Of a stretch of 64,000 nt of DNA, positions 12,484 to 25,300 are shown in pieces. The translations under genes were made by a program, and so were the position numbers. The DNA is taken from the NCBI GenBank assembly GCA_025642065.1, contig JAODUP010000012.1:2819501-2883500 (forward strand), in the 5' to 3' direction. Position 1 is the stretch's first letter; every line of letters begins with the position of its first letter. The notes below the pieces were generated by a model. That model did no database searches. It was not told the DNA's origin and saw nothing but the letters and a program-made list of their open reading frames with translations. This DNA is from Paralvinella palmiformis (lineage: Eukaryota > Annelida > Polychaeta > Terebellida > Alvinellidae).

Positions 12484-12683
12484 TACTCCGTGGTCTAGTT
12501 GGTAGCGCATTGGACCACAGATCACTACCACCTCAGTTCGAACCTCGGCGTGGGCATATCTGAAGGGTATTTCATCTTTGACTTCGCTTCATTACCTTTG
12601 GAGGTCGCTGGGTCTATTTAGCCTACCATGTGCATAAATGTGGCCGTAAAACATCAATCATCATCATCATCATCATCATCATC
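12484..12683 (+). repeat. SINE, family A, nearly full length
   Basis: A box TGGTCTAGTTGGTAGCG and B box GTTCGAACCTC are followed by the family body (TTTCATCTTTGACTTCGCTT, then GGAGGTCGCT, ATTTAGCCTACCATGTGCA, GGCCGTAAAACATCA) and a (TCA)n tail. It matches the copy at 59480-59662 along its whole length, in the same orientation. Confidence 0.87.
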
Positions 12684-14180
12684 TATATGGTCTTTGCTAG
12701 TAGCAAGAGGGTAAAGTGGTCGCTTAACTTCCGTGTCAGCCTGTTTAGTTGTTTTTGTGCGCCATCTAGCGAATAACGTTTTATTTTGGACGTTTGTCAG
12801 AAAACAAGTGTTATCTTTTACAGGCGAGAATTGCTCTTTAAGAAGTTAATATATGGGAAGTCAGACTGGTGTATTGTTTTCCATGCGTAGAACACATTTA
12901 GCACCCGATATACTGTGTTATGACCGAACATGGAACTAGCACTCGATGGTATTTGTCGATTGTTGATAATTTGTATCAGATGTAATCGTTTTAAGTAGAA
13001 CTGAACTACGTCAGTTAGAAATGGAATAGAATAGGTATGAGGTAAACAAATAGTTTAGATAGCAGACGATCTGGGAAATATGGTAAAAGTCAGGCGGGAA
13101 GAGAACATGGAATGGGAAATAAAATGTGTGTTTGTTTGATGGGTGAGTGAGTGAATCAGTTAGTTGGTGAGTGTGAAATTCATGTACACTTGCGCATGCG
13201 CATGAAGACGTTGATTTGATTACGCAATCCTAAATAAATACACTCTCCGTCAAAATATTTAAAGCGCGTTTGTAGGACCACGTGTTAATTGATCTCCATA
13301 ATACAATAAATTTTACGGCTTATACCTCAGCAATATTATGTATTGTGTATTCGTAGTTTGTATTTTCAATGTCACATGATTAAACGACAGGCGGCCAAGA
13401 TGGCGAACTGTTGAGTTATTACCTATTAAATTCGCGTTTATTAGTGTTATGATGAGCGATCTGGTGTATCAAAATGTCCTGCTGAATCAATGAATGTGAG
13501 TGTTATTCAAAGAACATAACTTTTTATTTCGTCACGACATGTAAAAAAGTCGAAGTGAAACCTCGCCAATTTAGCATAGGAAGCTCTCCTCGGGCACCAG
13601 AGAGCTGTATTCAAGCTAGCACGAAAAGGACTCAGAACATTTAGATCCGAGGCAATTCTGAACTCTGAACTCGCAAGTCGCGACACACACGCTCGTGTAC
13701 GCGCGCGCACACATAGAGAGAGAGTAGACGTTTAATCAGTCTCCGCTATTGGTAAACACATCTTTCACATTGTTCCTAAAAAAATACGGCCTACAAAATA
13801 GGATCATATTTGATCAACATTACCTTGGTCCTTTAGTTGATATATAAAGCCAGTATTTGTAGATAGTGTTAGCTGATATTTGTCGGTGGTTTGTATTGAG
13901 ACTATATTTGGTCACGAACGACTCTTGACGCCCGCGTCATATGTAAACATAATAAATAGAGAAGTATTTCGTTTACAGTACTGATAGTCAGCATTCAAAT
14001 CATGATCGAAGGATGGTTTCGATATTATAAATTTTGCACATAATAAGATTTGACATATCTTGGCCTTGGCTGTCTCCGTAGGATTCTAAGTACAATTGAT
14101 TGGGAGTGTTTAAAGTGCATAAACGAGGTGTGGAATAGAGAGGAATGTATTTGAACGAACACACACACACACACACACAA

Positions 14181-14218
<38 letters not shown>

Positions 14219-14251
14219 TATCGTGCGTGACGTGCGTGTTTATGTATTTTA

Positions 14252-14297
<46 letters not shown>

Positions 14298-14447
14298 TGG
14301 CACTAGCTCAAAACATCAACACCTAAACATCCTTTAAAACTTAGCTGCCTCCCTAAATCTATACATAAATAAATCTACATGCATGAACCTAAATATATAT
14401 TTTTTAAATCCACTTCAACACATCTACACACACACACACACACACAC

Positions 14448-14480
<33 letters not shown>

Positions 14481-15198
14481 CTACTCATCAGCCTGTTAGG
14501 AACAGCTAATCCGCTTTTCGTATTTGACAAATGTGTCATGCCCACAGGGAAGCGATTTTGTAGGCTAAGTAGATAAAGCGGAAACAGAAACAAAAATGAC
14601 GTCACAAGTTCCAGTAAACTAAAAGTTCAGTGGTAAATTAACACATACACGAGATAACTACTTTTACACCATAGTTTATTTTCAGCGGTAATTTTCTTTG
14701 GTTCAAAAGAAACTTGTACATCAAAACATGTCGACATCACAGAGATGCTGACCTCACCTCATTCGTGCCTGCGCGCGCGCGCGCGTGTGTATCGATTAGT
14801 GGATAGGAATGGGCAAAATTAAGAACATAAGGAAGTCCTCATAATGAAACGAGCTATTTGATTGTTTGAACCTTTTTAAAAAAACCGACTTAGCACTAGA
14901 CGAAGTTCACGGAATGAATTCCACTGCTACGATTGGTTGATTGTTTTACTGGTCAATTGATTCGTTGACAGCATCAGGCATCACTGAGGTTCAATCCCAA
15001 TACTTCAAGGTTTGCACTGCATTGCACAAATAACTGCACCGCAGGAGTATCCTCTGGTGCTAAAAAGGATCACGTGTTTATTTGTTTACTTCTTCTATGT
15101 GTGAATGACAATAAATCATAAAAGAAATCTAAGCTTACACAAATATTGTACTGACTGTCATTCAACCGCTAATTGTGTAGGAGAAAATACAGAAGAAA

Positions 15199-15235
<37 letters not shown>

Positions 15236-16995
15236 TTCTATATGTATTTCTAGTTGTGTAATACCATATCTGTGTTGTTGATAACGAAGTACCCGTTATA
15301 AAATCTTATGATCCAATATTTGCCAGACTCCCGCGAAGATGTTGAATTGGATTTTGAATATTTAAAACTATCACGAGAACTCGAATGAAAAGAGAGCTGC
15401 TTAAGGGGTTATTGTTCGAACAACAAAACACAAAACTTTCACACACAAACACAATCCATTGCTGTGTGCGCGAGCTGTGCTGTCTGTTTCCGTTTGAATT
15501 GTAAAAATGCGCTGGGTCATAATCAGGTGTCGTAACTTGAACTAGTCAGCAAATGTTGACCCAGTTATCACCTTAAAAACAAAGGTACGTGATGATCTCA
15601 CGGAGCCTCCCTCTCGTCGGTTATTATTATATTTACAGATTAAGGTCGAGACGGGTATCTTTCTATTTGTGTTGACATTCCGGTGAACGAGAAACTTTAA
15701 ATGTGTTCTCCGAACCAGTAAACGCATTTAGTCTGACCATATTATTCACTTATAATTGGGTGCGATGAGTACATTTGTCGTGCGAGGAATCGTGCTTCAA
15801 TCATAAATTGATCATTATTCCTCAAGTTGACAGTTCGATGGCCGGATGGGCCGATTTTAGGAAGAAGAGAAGTTCGTCGTGTTTTTTTTTCTCTTCCGGT
15901 TCGACGAAAAGCTTATCAGCTCGCCGATATGTCTTCTATTTTGACAAATGACTATTTCAGTTAGGGGAATTATTTCTAGATTTCGCGGAAACGAACTCGA
16001 CCTAATGATGTTAACAACCCGATCAGAGGCTCGTCCTGATTCTCTTACCGTAGTTACGAAGATATATGGATATTAGTAGAAACGTGTGAAATATCGCCGT
16101 AATGAGCTGATACGATACGCATTAGATAATAATTGATGCGATCTTTGATTGATGGGATACCTCTGCGGCATCGTTGATACAACGTTAGGTAAGAAATGGC
16201 CGAACGACGGACCCATCTTCCCAGACCCCTCATTAAAACTAACCGAAAATAATACATTTACTTAGCCTTGAAAATGAAAGGTGAAAGGTTGGACTTCAAA
16301 AAATCCGAGTGAGCGACTGAGTGAATCAGTGAGTGAGAAACGTATGCGATTATCGGGCCCATGCCTTTTATTTCAACACAGATACGGCTACGGCTGGGAC
16401 TTAAATCCATGCCCAGGAAGCTTACGGTGCTTTGCGCCATCAAATGTACTGCGTGAGAGCCCGCAAACTGGAACTTTTAGCGCTGGATCAATCTCAAACG
16501 CAGACATACAAGTTCCGGAGCACAGCTGCTCATTGTCAAACGCAATAAGCGCGCCATTTGCGGTATTTCTAAAGGCTATACACCGGCTAGAAACAGGTTG
16601 TTGTCGCCAGAACCTACCTTACTCCGGGGACTTAGATTAAAGGTATGACGTCCTCGGTTCTTTCACCGTTCATATTATCGTTATTGATTGATCACTTCTT
16701 TGGCGGAGTGTTTTCCGAGATGTCAGCGGCTGTCAGTGGACGCCGACATTCGAGGAGAAGTTTTGTTTATTTACACGCCAGGTAAGCCATTATGTTGTTG
16801 TCGGCGTAGAGGAGGTGTTTTCTGAACTCGGTCAGGTTGAGATCTCGGCGAGGCATCACCGGGACAGTCCCATGCCATCGACTGGACAACGTAAAATGGT
16901 TGGCCAAGGAATCGCTTTAGTTCAGATGTAAGGGAGCCGATTTGTGTGACCTTTAGAACGAATCAAAACAATCGGACTTCTGACGCGCACACCCG
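12684..16995. other. intergenic DNA, no gene recognised
   Basis: Microsatellites occupy 14159-14212, 14254-14295, 14426-14480 and 15203-15232. A 119-codon open frame at 16281-16640 has no recognisable domain and is not supported by anything else. G+C rises from about 15.5 kb onward toward the ankyrin gene. Confidence 0.5.
14159..14295. repeat. (CA)n(TA)n and second (TA)n tract
   Basis: (CA)13 runs into (TA)13 up to 14212, then 40 bp of unique DNA, then (TA)20 at 14254-14295. A further (CA)12(TA)14 lies at 14426-14480. Confidence 0.95.
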
Positions 16996-16999
16996 TCGA

Positions 17000-17892
17000 T
17001 ATAAAATGGCTCCGGAATAACTGAACGGGTTCCATAAATCAATCGGAGCGGACGACATTACCAAAGCACGTAAGTACTGACAGTCTAACGGTGATAACCT
17101 TCAGATTACTTACCCGCTCATTCTATTCAACATTAAGAGTTAATAGTTCGTAACAATCTGGATTCCATGTTCTGTACGGTCTCATCTGGTACGAACATCT
17201 CCACATAAATCGTATTCTAATGCATTTACAGAACAGTGCATTACCACCATTACCCCATCCCCCCGCCTTCCATTGTCTTAATCCGGCGACTTCTTATCCG
17301 AATTCAATACTAAGCAATTAACCATGGAAGTCTTTATTTTATCAACTGAATGAACCACCACACACACAGGAGTACATCCCCTCAGTCGTTCTGGATTACG
17401 ACATAAAAGACCGTGCCAGTCGTAATTATGATATAACCGTTGTGTGTGTGTGTGTGTGTGTCAGGTAGCAATCGTTGTTATTGATCCGGGCTTAAAAGGG
17501 ATGCTCCTGAATCGACAACGCAGTCTCGGCTTATCTTAATACGCACCATTAGCAGATCTGATGGAAAACTGGGAACAATGGTGAATCGGGGTAGAGGGGG
17601 TAAATTTTACACGCGGTCTTGTTCCCATTAGCTAGATCCAGTTTCCTCTTTCGAGTTATTCGCTCGACTCGTTCCTACAAGGCGGTTGGTCTTGTGAGGG
17701 CACAAAGCAGTGATACAGTTCGTGGGTAATATACCTTAATGATGTTAATTATATTAACACAAACATATAGGCTATAGTACACTTGGACATACTGAACTGA
17801 ACAAGTGACGCTTATTACTGACCACATCTCTGCGGGCTATACCTAACTACACTGGTGTACTAGCAATTCATTATTATTTTTCAATTTTGCAG
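17000..17892 (+). promoter_or_regulatory. candidate core promoter and 5' UTR intron of the ankyrin gene
   Basis: TATAAAA at 17000-17006 is followed about 65 bp later by a strong donor (GTAAGTACT from 17070). A good acceptor (pyrimidine-rich stretch ending TTTTGCAG) ends at 17892, 166 bp before the ankyrin start codon. This suggests a short non-coding first exon (about 17030-17069), an 820-bp intron (containing (TG)11 at 17440-17461), and a second exon holding the entire CDS. No transcript evidence is available here. Confidence 0.42.
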
Positions 17893-17910
17893 ATTAATTC
17901 ACTGTACTGA

Positions 17911-18025
17911 ATGCGTCACGGTTTTGGTTGTTCGAAGGAATATTGTGATCCCGAACTCGAGCGGAATGTACCACGTTGAATTTATTTCGTATTTGTGACC
18001 ATCCAGGATGCCGAAGAAACGCTGA
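17911..18025 (+). promoter_or_regulatory. two short uORFs in the ankyrin gene leader
   Basis: uORF1 is 17911-17979 (22 codons plus stop, starting MRHGFGCSKEYC). uORF2 is 18008-18025 (MPKKR then stop), ending 33 bp before the main ATG at 18059. Both lie in the candidate second exon, upstream of and not overlapping the main frame, so main-frame translation would need leaky scanning or reinitiation. Confidence 0.5.
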
Positions 18026-18058
18026 AGAAAAACCAGAACGGTCAAAAACTGAAATAAA

Positions 18059-19240
18059 ATGGCGCTGTTCGCGGCAGTCGGGAACGGTGACCGGTGGCGA
18101 GTAAACTTCCTTCTGAATCGCGGAGTCCGGATCAACAGCAAGGATTCAAATGGGGAGAACGTCCTGGTCACGGCTTTGGGCATAGAGAACGACAAGAAGC
18201 GCTACAAGATGTTCAGATGGCTGCTGTCGAAGGGGGCCGATATTATGACGATCAGCAAGACGTCGGGACGAGATATTCTCATTTGGGCGACGTATCTGGA
18301 TCGGCCCGCCGAAGTCGACTTGATACTCATTGACGCCGGAGCCGAGCTGGATCTGAGGAGGAGGGACTTTCTCGGCTTCACCGCACTGCATTACTGCATC
18401 TTCAACGACGCCCGAATGACGCTGGAGAACATGTGTAGATTCATGAGGCACTACGACATCTCCGTCGACACGGCGGATGGCGAGGGCATGACGTCCTACC
18501 TTCTCGCTCGGCGACTGGGTCGCGATGCCTGCGCCCGGATCCTGCACGAGATCGGCATGGCCTGTCCTCACATGGGAGACAACAAGACCGGACAATCGCA
18601 GTACTTCTGGCAGACGCTAGGCGGCTGGGAACGCTCGCTGCGGAGGGAAGAGGAGAAGGCTCGAGCCGTGGGCCTCTACAAGCGTCTGGGCCGGCTGCCC
18701 CAGCTCATCAAGGCCCGGTACGACATCGACCGGATTCGGCTGGTGCCTTCCCTGAACGAGCAGAGGGTGATCGCGCAGAAGTACAGGCGGCATAATCTCC
18801 TCCAGCCCCTAGACCTGGCCGAATTCGACCCGACTGACGACGACGTCATCAGCAGCAAGATTGACACCGGCTGCAAGAAAGAACGCGACCTCTCCGAGAT
18901 GGTGGCCGATATATACCAGTCGATCGAGAAGGACGGCTTCTTCGCGCATCAGCAGAAGGAGAAAGGCGACAGGTCTCCGGACGAGCTGGCCTACACGCCG
19001 AGGATGATGCGCATCATCTTGAACATCGCTTCGGAACAGAGCACGCACGCATTTGTGCCACCGGCCAAGCCCCCGAAGAGAGGCAGACGGGGCACATTCG
19101 GAGGAGCTGCCAACGTGACCACCTTCGGCGTCAGGACAAAGAAGAGGGCGAACCGCAACCAGAAGAACTCTCGGCAGGTCGAAGCTGCCGGACACTACTG
19201 TAACAACAAGGATCGCTTTCCCGTCCTAGTTCCTTCTTAA
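18059..19240 (+). CDS. ankyrin-repeat protein, intronless CDS, 393 aa
   Basis: I do not recognise an orthologue. The first 165 or so residues form about five divergent ankyrin repeats: repeat signatures include MFRWLLSKGADI (about 50-61), ILIWATYLDRPAEVDLILIDAGAELD (about 73-98), GFTALHYCIF (about 106-115) and GMTSYLLARRLGRDACARILHE (about 143-164). The middle (190-300) is charged, predicted helical by eye, with no known motif. The tail is basic (PPAKPPKRGRRG, RTKKRANRNQKN), which could be a nuclear or nucleic-acid-binding signal. There is no signal peptide or membrane segment. The start has a good context (AAAATGG) and the frame is open to TAA at 19238. The coding region is clearly richer in G+C than its flanks. 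All neighbours are multi-exon, so a retrocopy origin is possible, but the candidate 5' UTR intron argues for an ordinary gene. Probable adaptor or protein-binding role, inferred from the ankyrin fold only. Confidence 0.82.
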   Translation: MALFAAVGNGDRWRVNFLLNRGVRINSKDSNGENVLVTALGIENDKKRYKMFRWLLSKGADIMTISKTSGRDILIWATYLDRPAEVDLILIDAGAELDLRRRDFLGFTALHYCIFNDARMTLENMCRFMRHYDISVDTADGEGMTSYLLARRLGRDACARILHEIGMACPHMGDNKTGQSQYFWQTLGGWERSLRREEEKARAVGLYKRLGRLPQLIKARYDIDRIRLVPSLNEQRVIAQKYRRHNLLQPLDLAEFDPTDDDVISSKIDTGCKKERDLSEMVADIYQSIEKDGFFAHQQKEKGDRSPDELAYTPRMMRIILNIASEQSTHAFVPPAKPPKRGRRGTFGGAANVTTFGVRTKKRANRNQKNSRQVEAAGHYCNNKDRFPVLVPS

Positions 19241-20105
19241 GTAACTTCTCCCTTCGGAGACGATTATAAGGAGAACAATTTGAGGTTACTAAACGGAACT
19301 GGACATTAGCTAAGACTAATTATAGTTACTAACTAGACTGGATTATTTACTTTGGTTTGTATCATTATTAAATATCTTCGTGTAAGCTTTAATATTATTA
19401 GTATATCCAATATACAATATTAACACTTCAATGCTTATTTATGTAACAGCATACACTTAATATTTATTCATTCCCCATGGAAATACGTTGGTTGGCATGC
19501 AAACATATATTATACGGTGTTCTCACTAAGACTGAATTTCTTATGCACACACACACACTAAATAACACACACCACCAGAATAACAATTTATTGGCTCAAA
19601 AAGAAATGTCAAGTTTTAATGCTAAAGACGGTCTTTAAGACACTGCAGTATTTTAAACGAATAGAGATGTACACGACAGTACAACAACCACGCCCACTTA
19701 CCGCCTTTAACTACTAAACACGAGGTGTCTTTAAACTAGAGTTAATTGTAAAACGGATCGTCGTTTAATTCTACAGTATTGACGCAAATATACTACTGTA
19801 CAGTAAACAAACAATACTGGACCATCTGAGTAACTTCCATCGCTGATACTAACAACAGTTTGAGACGTGATTCAAGTACAATGGAGATTTGTTTAAATGC
19901 AATACCAGCGTATCACAAGTATCACGGCATATCCCCCCCCCACAACTATGAGATAGTAAACAACGCACCACATCACCGAGGAGAATGGACATCTATTAAT
20001 AACGGTTTATTTCAGTAAGACATCTCCTCACATTCTATTTTGCACTGGCACCAGTTCAACAGAAGACGGTGATAAACGAATATTTATTACAATAACGGCC
20101 TACAC
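19241..20105. other. 3' UTRs of two convergent genes
   Basis: It lies between the ankyrin stop (19240) and the MCTS1 stop (20106-20108, minus strand). On the plus strand ATTAAA lies at 19367-19372. On the minus strand AATAAA (plus-strand TTTATT) lies at 20083-20088 and 20006-20011. Either of the last two could serve MCTS1. The 866-bp spacing leaves little room for anything else, and no ORF is present. Confidence 0.5.
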
Positions 20106-22302
20106 TCAAACAGGTTTCATATGCCATAGGCCGTCATTCAGGTAGTGTATCGTCTCGATGCCTATTCCCTTGTTTACCTCCAATCTGAAATTGAACATAA
20201 TCACATCATAGACAACGACTAATGTTTACTAACGGATGCACCAATTGCACTTAATCTAATTCACACCAACTACACGAGGTCAATAAGGGGCACCGATTTA
20301 CAAAGGAGGTATCATCTGGAGAGAGAAAAAACCAATCATCACAGTTTTTAACCCATCATATATCAATGGATGATTCTCTTCTATCTCCTAATACTCTGAC
20401 CAAAACAAAACTAAAAACGCTATAAAATGTTACAGAAACAAACAAATAAGTAGTGAGCTCCGGTGGCCTAGTGGTTAAGCGCCCGGCAATTGGTGTCAAC
20501 CGTCACAGGTTCGAACCCCGTAAGAGGTCGAAACTTTTCCAGGGATTAATTTCTCGGCTCACTACATCGTGGGTGGCTGACCACGTTAAATGGCGCTGCC
20601 GCCTCCACTGAATTATTTAAAATAAAGGGGGACGTTAAAACCCCTGAGGACGTAAAACACTCTGGCAGTGACCACCCTCAGGGTATTTCGGCTCCATCTT
20701 TCTGTACTGCTCCCCTGTGAGTGGTGGGGGAGGAGATTTCTCAACCACTCAAATATAGAGGCTGTGCTGATTAAGCGACAGCCTGGGGATTCTCCCCGAA
20801 CAACAAAACCAAAACCAACAAATAAGTCTTCCCCAAGGGGACAATACACCGGTCATTCTACGAATCAAGTTGACTTGTTTAGCTCTGATGCTGGTCACAC
20901 CAGGGTCAAGGCCGATGAGCATCTATCAAGGAAAACGAATCCCATAAACAAAGACACGAGTCAGATCTGAACTCACAAACTTGAAATGTGCAGCACAATA
21001 TTCCGACCACTGCGCCATTGGAATCTCTAATAAGGGCGCTTTATTAAAATATACATTATTATGTCCAAAGTTATTCTATGACGAACCATACAAATAAACC
21101 GATCATAGGTCAAATATTTTACCGACTGTTTGAATATGAATACTTTTCAATTCTGTTGAGACAAATGTGAATAAACTGATGAAAAATATGAGAAAAAATA
21201 GAAATAGGTTTTGAAGATTGATTCATGAATACCTTTATGAATATATAGAATCTTTAATAATTTGTAAGCAATTTTGATCAACAGTTTTAATTACTTTATA
21301 GGACATATTTTTATATTCCTTTGCAAACATGCACACACCCATTATATATATATATATATATATATATATTCTTTTTCTATACTTATTTATAGACCAAGAA
21401 ACATCCGGGGAATATAATAAAAATTGCTAACATAACATATATAAATCTTTCTAGATTTTTTATTTTAGCTTGTTTATATTGATTACTCCATAGTTAAAAC
21501 AGAATATTCTCAAACACTGAGAAATGACTGGAATATTATTGCACCATATATATATATATATATATATATATTAAACAGATTTATATAATGGTTAGATAAT
21601 CAATGGAAAAGAAGCCATTATTTTTGGGCACAACCCACAAAGTAACATCTTGTTTAGGTAATAAATTCATACACATCATATCAATGTGTAGGATGAAGCG
21701 GATCACTTGACATGATGACACGATTGCTGCCTTTGATTACTTTACTTTCACCAGTTCGGTGAAGCACAGTAATTTTTGCAGTTATATGCAGCATGTTTAT
21801 AAAGGTATACATGCCTCTGACTGAAGTGTTTACTATAAATAGCCATAACAGTTTTTCTCAGCATGAAAATAAACGAGAAAGGTTATCCAGATTTACAATT
21901 AAGATTTTGTTTGTTTGTTTTATGGCTAAACTTAACATTGTTGGGGGTTAAAACTGTTAACAAAAATCATGAGATAAATATGATCTTTCATCCCTGAGTG
22001 GAAGTTGTATATTCAAATAAATTTTAAGGACAAAATGCTCCATCTTAAGAGAAAATATACATTTAATGAAGCCACCTATCTCAATAAGTGAACTCACGGT
22101 ACTGAAGAAGGAATTGGTCAGTGAAAAAGTAGATTTTAATGACAAATCAACACAAAAAAGGTTACTTGGTGTCATTTACTTCTTTTAGTCACTTCATACA
22201 AAATGTAGAAGGTGATCGAGAGTGAACTCTAAACCATAAACATGCATGAAGGCTTTAACTAATAAAGATAAATCCCAAGCCAGTTAAATACATACCAGGT
22301 AT

Positions 22303-22368
<66 letters not shown>

Positions 22369-25300
22369 GAATAATGGTATAATAAATCTAAACTGACATC
22401 ATAATTTGCATTACCAGAAACATGTTGGGGAACGATTTTCAGATACATATAGCATACATATAGCAAACATAACAATAGATAATGATCAAAAGGATGTGTA
22501 AATATGACATGATCTTCAGCGTTTTATCTAAATTTTAAATAAACAATATTTAATTAAGCTAATTATTCTGGTGAGAAGTATGAAATTATAAAAAAAAATG
22601 GTATAATTAATGAAGTGTAATCAATGTTACTAGGGAATGTTTGTGATGTGTGAAGTATGAAGGTTGAAATTATTTCTGATAAACAGGGTGATGGGTGAGA
22701 TAGTTATAATGTACGCTCAGGGAGTAATTTATATATCAGACATGCTTAAATCAAGTTTATGTTAACAATTTAAACAACCGCTGTGTCATATGAGAAGAAT
22801 ACTATAATAATAATATTAATAATGTCTGGCTGAATGGAAAACCCCTAATGTAGTGTCATGGTTGCAATTGAAATCCTACACCCACCACATCACGAACATA
22901 AACAATGAGTTTAAAGTGCTTAATGTTCTGAACAAAGAGGGATTATCGGTTAAGACAAGTTGACGTGTTATATATAAATTTGTAGACAGACAGCAAGAGA
23001 TTTAATTTGTATTACTTACAGAATAAACAAATTCAAACTGATTAGAATAACATTAACAATAATGATAATCAACAATAAAAGGCAGACAATTAAATTTGCC
23101 TAATATTGATACTCTAATTTGAAATTAAAAGTCACTGCCATGACAGAGTTTCACAGAAAGCCAAGTGTCAAATTATTTCATTACTTTATGTTACAGTGAA
23201 TATGTGTAGTAAATAGGCCCGGCCATTAGTGGCAATTAGGCCGTGGTAATTTGATTCAATGGTGAAAATGCTTCAGTGCTGAAGGCACCCAGAGGCCTAG
23301 TTGAAAACACCACATCAACACAGCTACGCCAGAAGAGTTCAGAAGATGTCTGGATGGAACATGTTGTCATTGAGAAATCTCTGACAGCAAAATATCTAAG
23401 ACAATGCATATACAATATTACACTGGATATAGCTGCTGGGGGGACTTGGTAGGTGGAGCATCAGATAAGTAAACAGATGGTAGTTGGCCGCACTAATCGA
23501 AAGAGATACCTTGAGCAAAAGGATCAGAAACCATTAAAAGGAAGTTGTATATTATATATACAAACTGCCAATAATTAACCATTTATATGGTAGCAAATAT
23601 TGATATGTTAAAGTACTGACGAACAACCAGCTAATTGATACTTACAACCAGAGTAACTACTTACTCATTCACTGTAGACATATTAACTGTATAATAACAC
23701 ACCTGGGTAGCAGATCAATTCTAATTAACAGACCCCCGAAATACTTACATCTTCTCACTAGATAACTTGGTCACACCAACAGCAAGAGCGTGTTGTTTGT
23801 TTTCTGCCATTATAGCCTGATGAAGACCAGCATTAAGGAAAAGGATGATTTAAAGCAAAACAATAATAATGATTAAACATCATCTGACAAGTAAAATCAA
23901 TTAAAATGGATTACATCAATTGAGAAAAAAGGAATTGAGAAAAAAGCGAGTTGTGTTACAAACGGATGAAATTAGCAAAATCGACATCTCTTTTGATTCA
24001 CACTATAATATTCTCTTATCTTAATACACAATTAAATGGAGGTGTTATTCTCTGTTCCCTATCCACTATCTGAAATGGGAACTAAATTATTTATATATTA
24101 TTTAATAGTATACTTCAATTATAGGAATGCTTAAGAATGACTACCTTTAAAATCCTAAATGTGTACAATGTTTGGAAGGAGAATGCCAGAAAGAAACTGC
24201 TTATATTGAAGATATTCCTCTGATAAATAATGAATTAAATAAATAAATCTCATATACACACCCACTGACAAATAAACATAGATTAAACCTTGCCAAAGTA
24301 CCATTTCCATACTGGTAATCTACTTAGCAATAGTGTTACACTATTATTTATCATGCCAAACTACAGTCAAGTCTCTCCAGACAATCATATTTTCATATAA
24401 ATGAATGCATTTACCCAAACAATAAGTTTTTCTTTCCACAGAAGTATTTTGGGAAGCTACTGAGTGTTTTACACATATTTTGATTCATTTAGCAGATCAG
24501 TTTTTACTCTATTTTTTTACGTAATTTCTGATGTTCACCTTTACGATTAAGTAAAAAATAATAACAAGTGTCTCATACCATTTCATTAGAAATTTGGGTT
24601 GGCCAGAGGTCAGCAACCTGTTCTCTGAATAGTCTAACCCCACTTGTCATAAGTCCTTTTATCAGTTTTCAATTTTTGCTAACAATCTGTTTACTGTGTA
24701 TTCTGAATGTGTATGATATATGTTTGAATACAATCATCATGTAACAGAAAATAACAACTCGACTACTATGGGGAAGTTTCTGCTGAACTGATCAGAAAGT
24801 GTGGAATGCTGCCAATAAATAACAGGTAAACAGTAAAATTGACAGCTAATATTATCAGATACGATTATAACAACAGTCTATTATCAAATTTTATGGATGT
24901 GCATGATCTTAATCTGTTATCTATATAATTATCATTTACCCTTGTTTCATCAAGCTTTTACCCCAACCGATTATAGATTATCTCGTAACATACATGGACC
25001 GTAAACAGGCTACCGGTATTCTTAAAAAACTCGGATCACTTTCCAAACCCTTTATGGATTATGTCAGCAATTTCTAAAACAACTCGGATAATGACCAGTA
25101 GTTCTGACTGACATTTCTATTCTCACATCATACAGGAACAGTAGCCAGGTGAGGAATTTCTTTTGAATAAATAAAAATATGGATTATAAAATATCAGATA
25201 TTTATTATCAGCCTTATATCGCCCGTATAAATCATCCAGCCATTATTTTCATTGTCGGATTCATTCAAATTAGCCATAGAATGGTGTTTCACCGATCAAG

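Noticed and set aside
16281..16640. 119-codon plus-strand frame upstream of the ankyrin gene
   Set aside because: No recognisable domain and no splice context; it begins in simple GTGA-type repeats.
18146..19195. Antisense frames of 149 and 128 codons over the ankyrin gene
   Set aside because: Shadow frames of a G+C-rich coding region; the sense strand has the recognisable ankyrin repeats.
20455..20535. Possible tRNA gene (good A and B boxes)
   Set aside because: The acceptor stem does not pair and the sequence continues into a repeat body shared with 33828-34015, so it is a SINE head. The same applies to 12484 and 59480.
23749..23816. Suspected frame break at the MCTS1 exon 5-6 junction
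   Set aside because: On careful reading the exon ends SSEK plus a split codon (AT|A), which restores the frame into ILEVNKG. The gene is intact.
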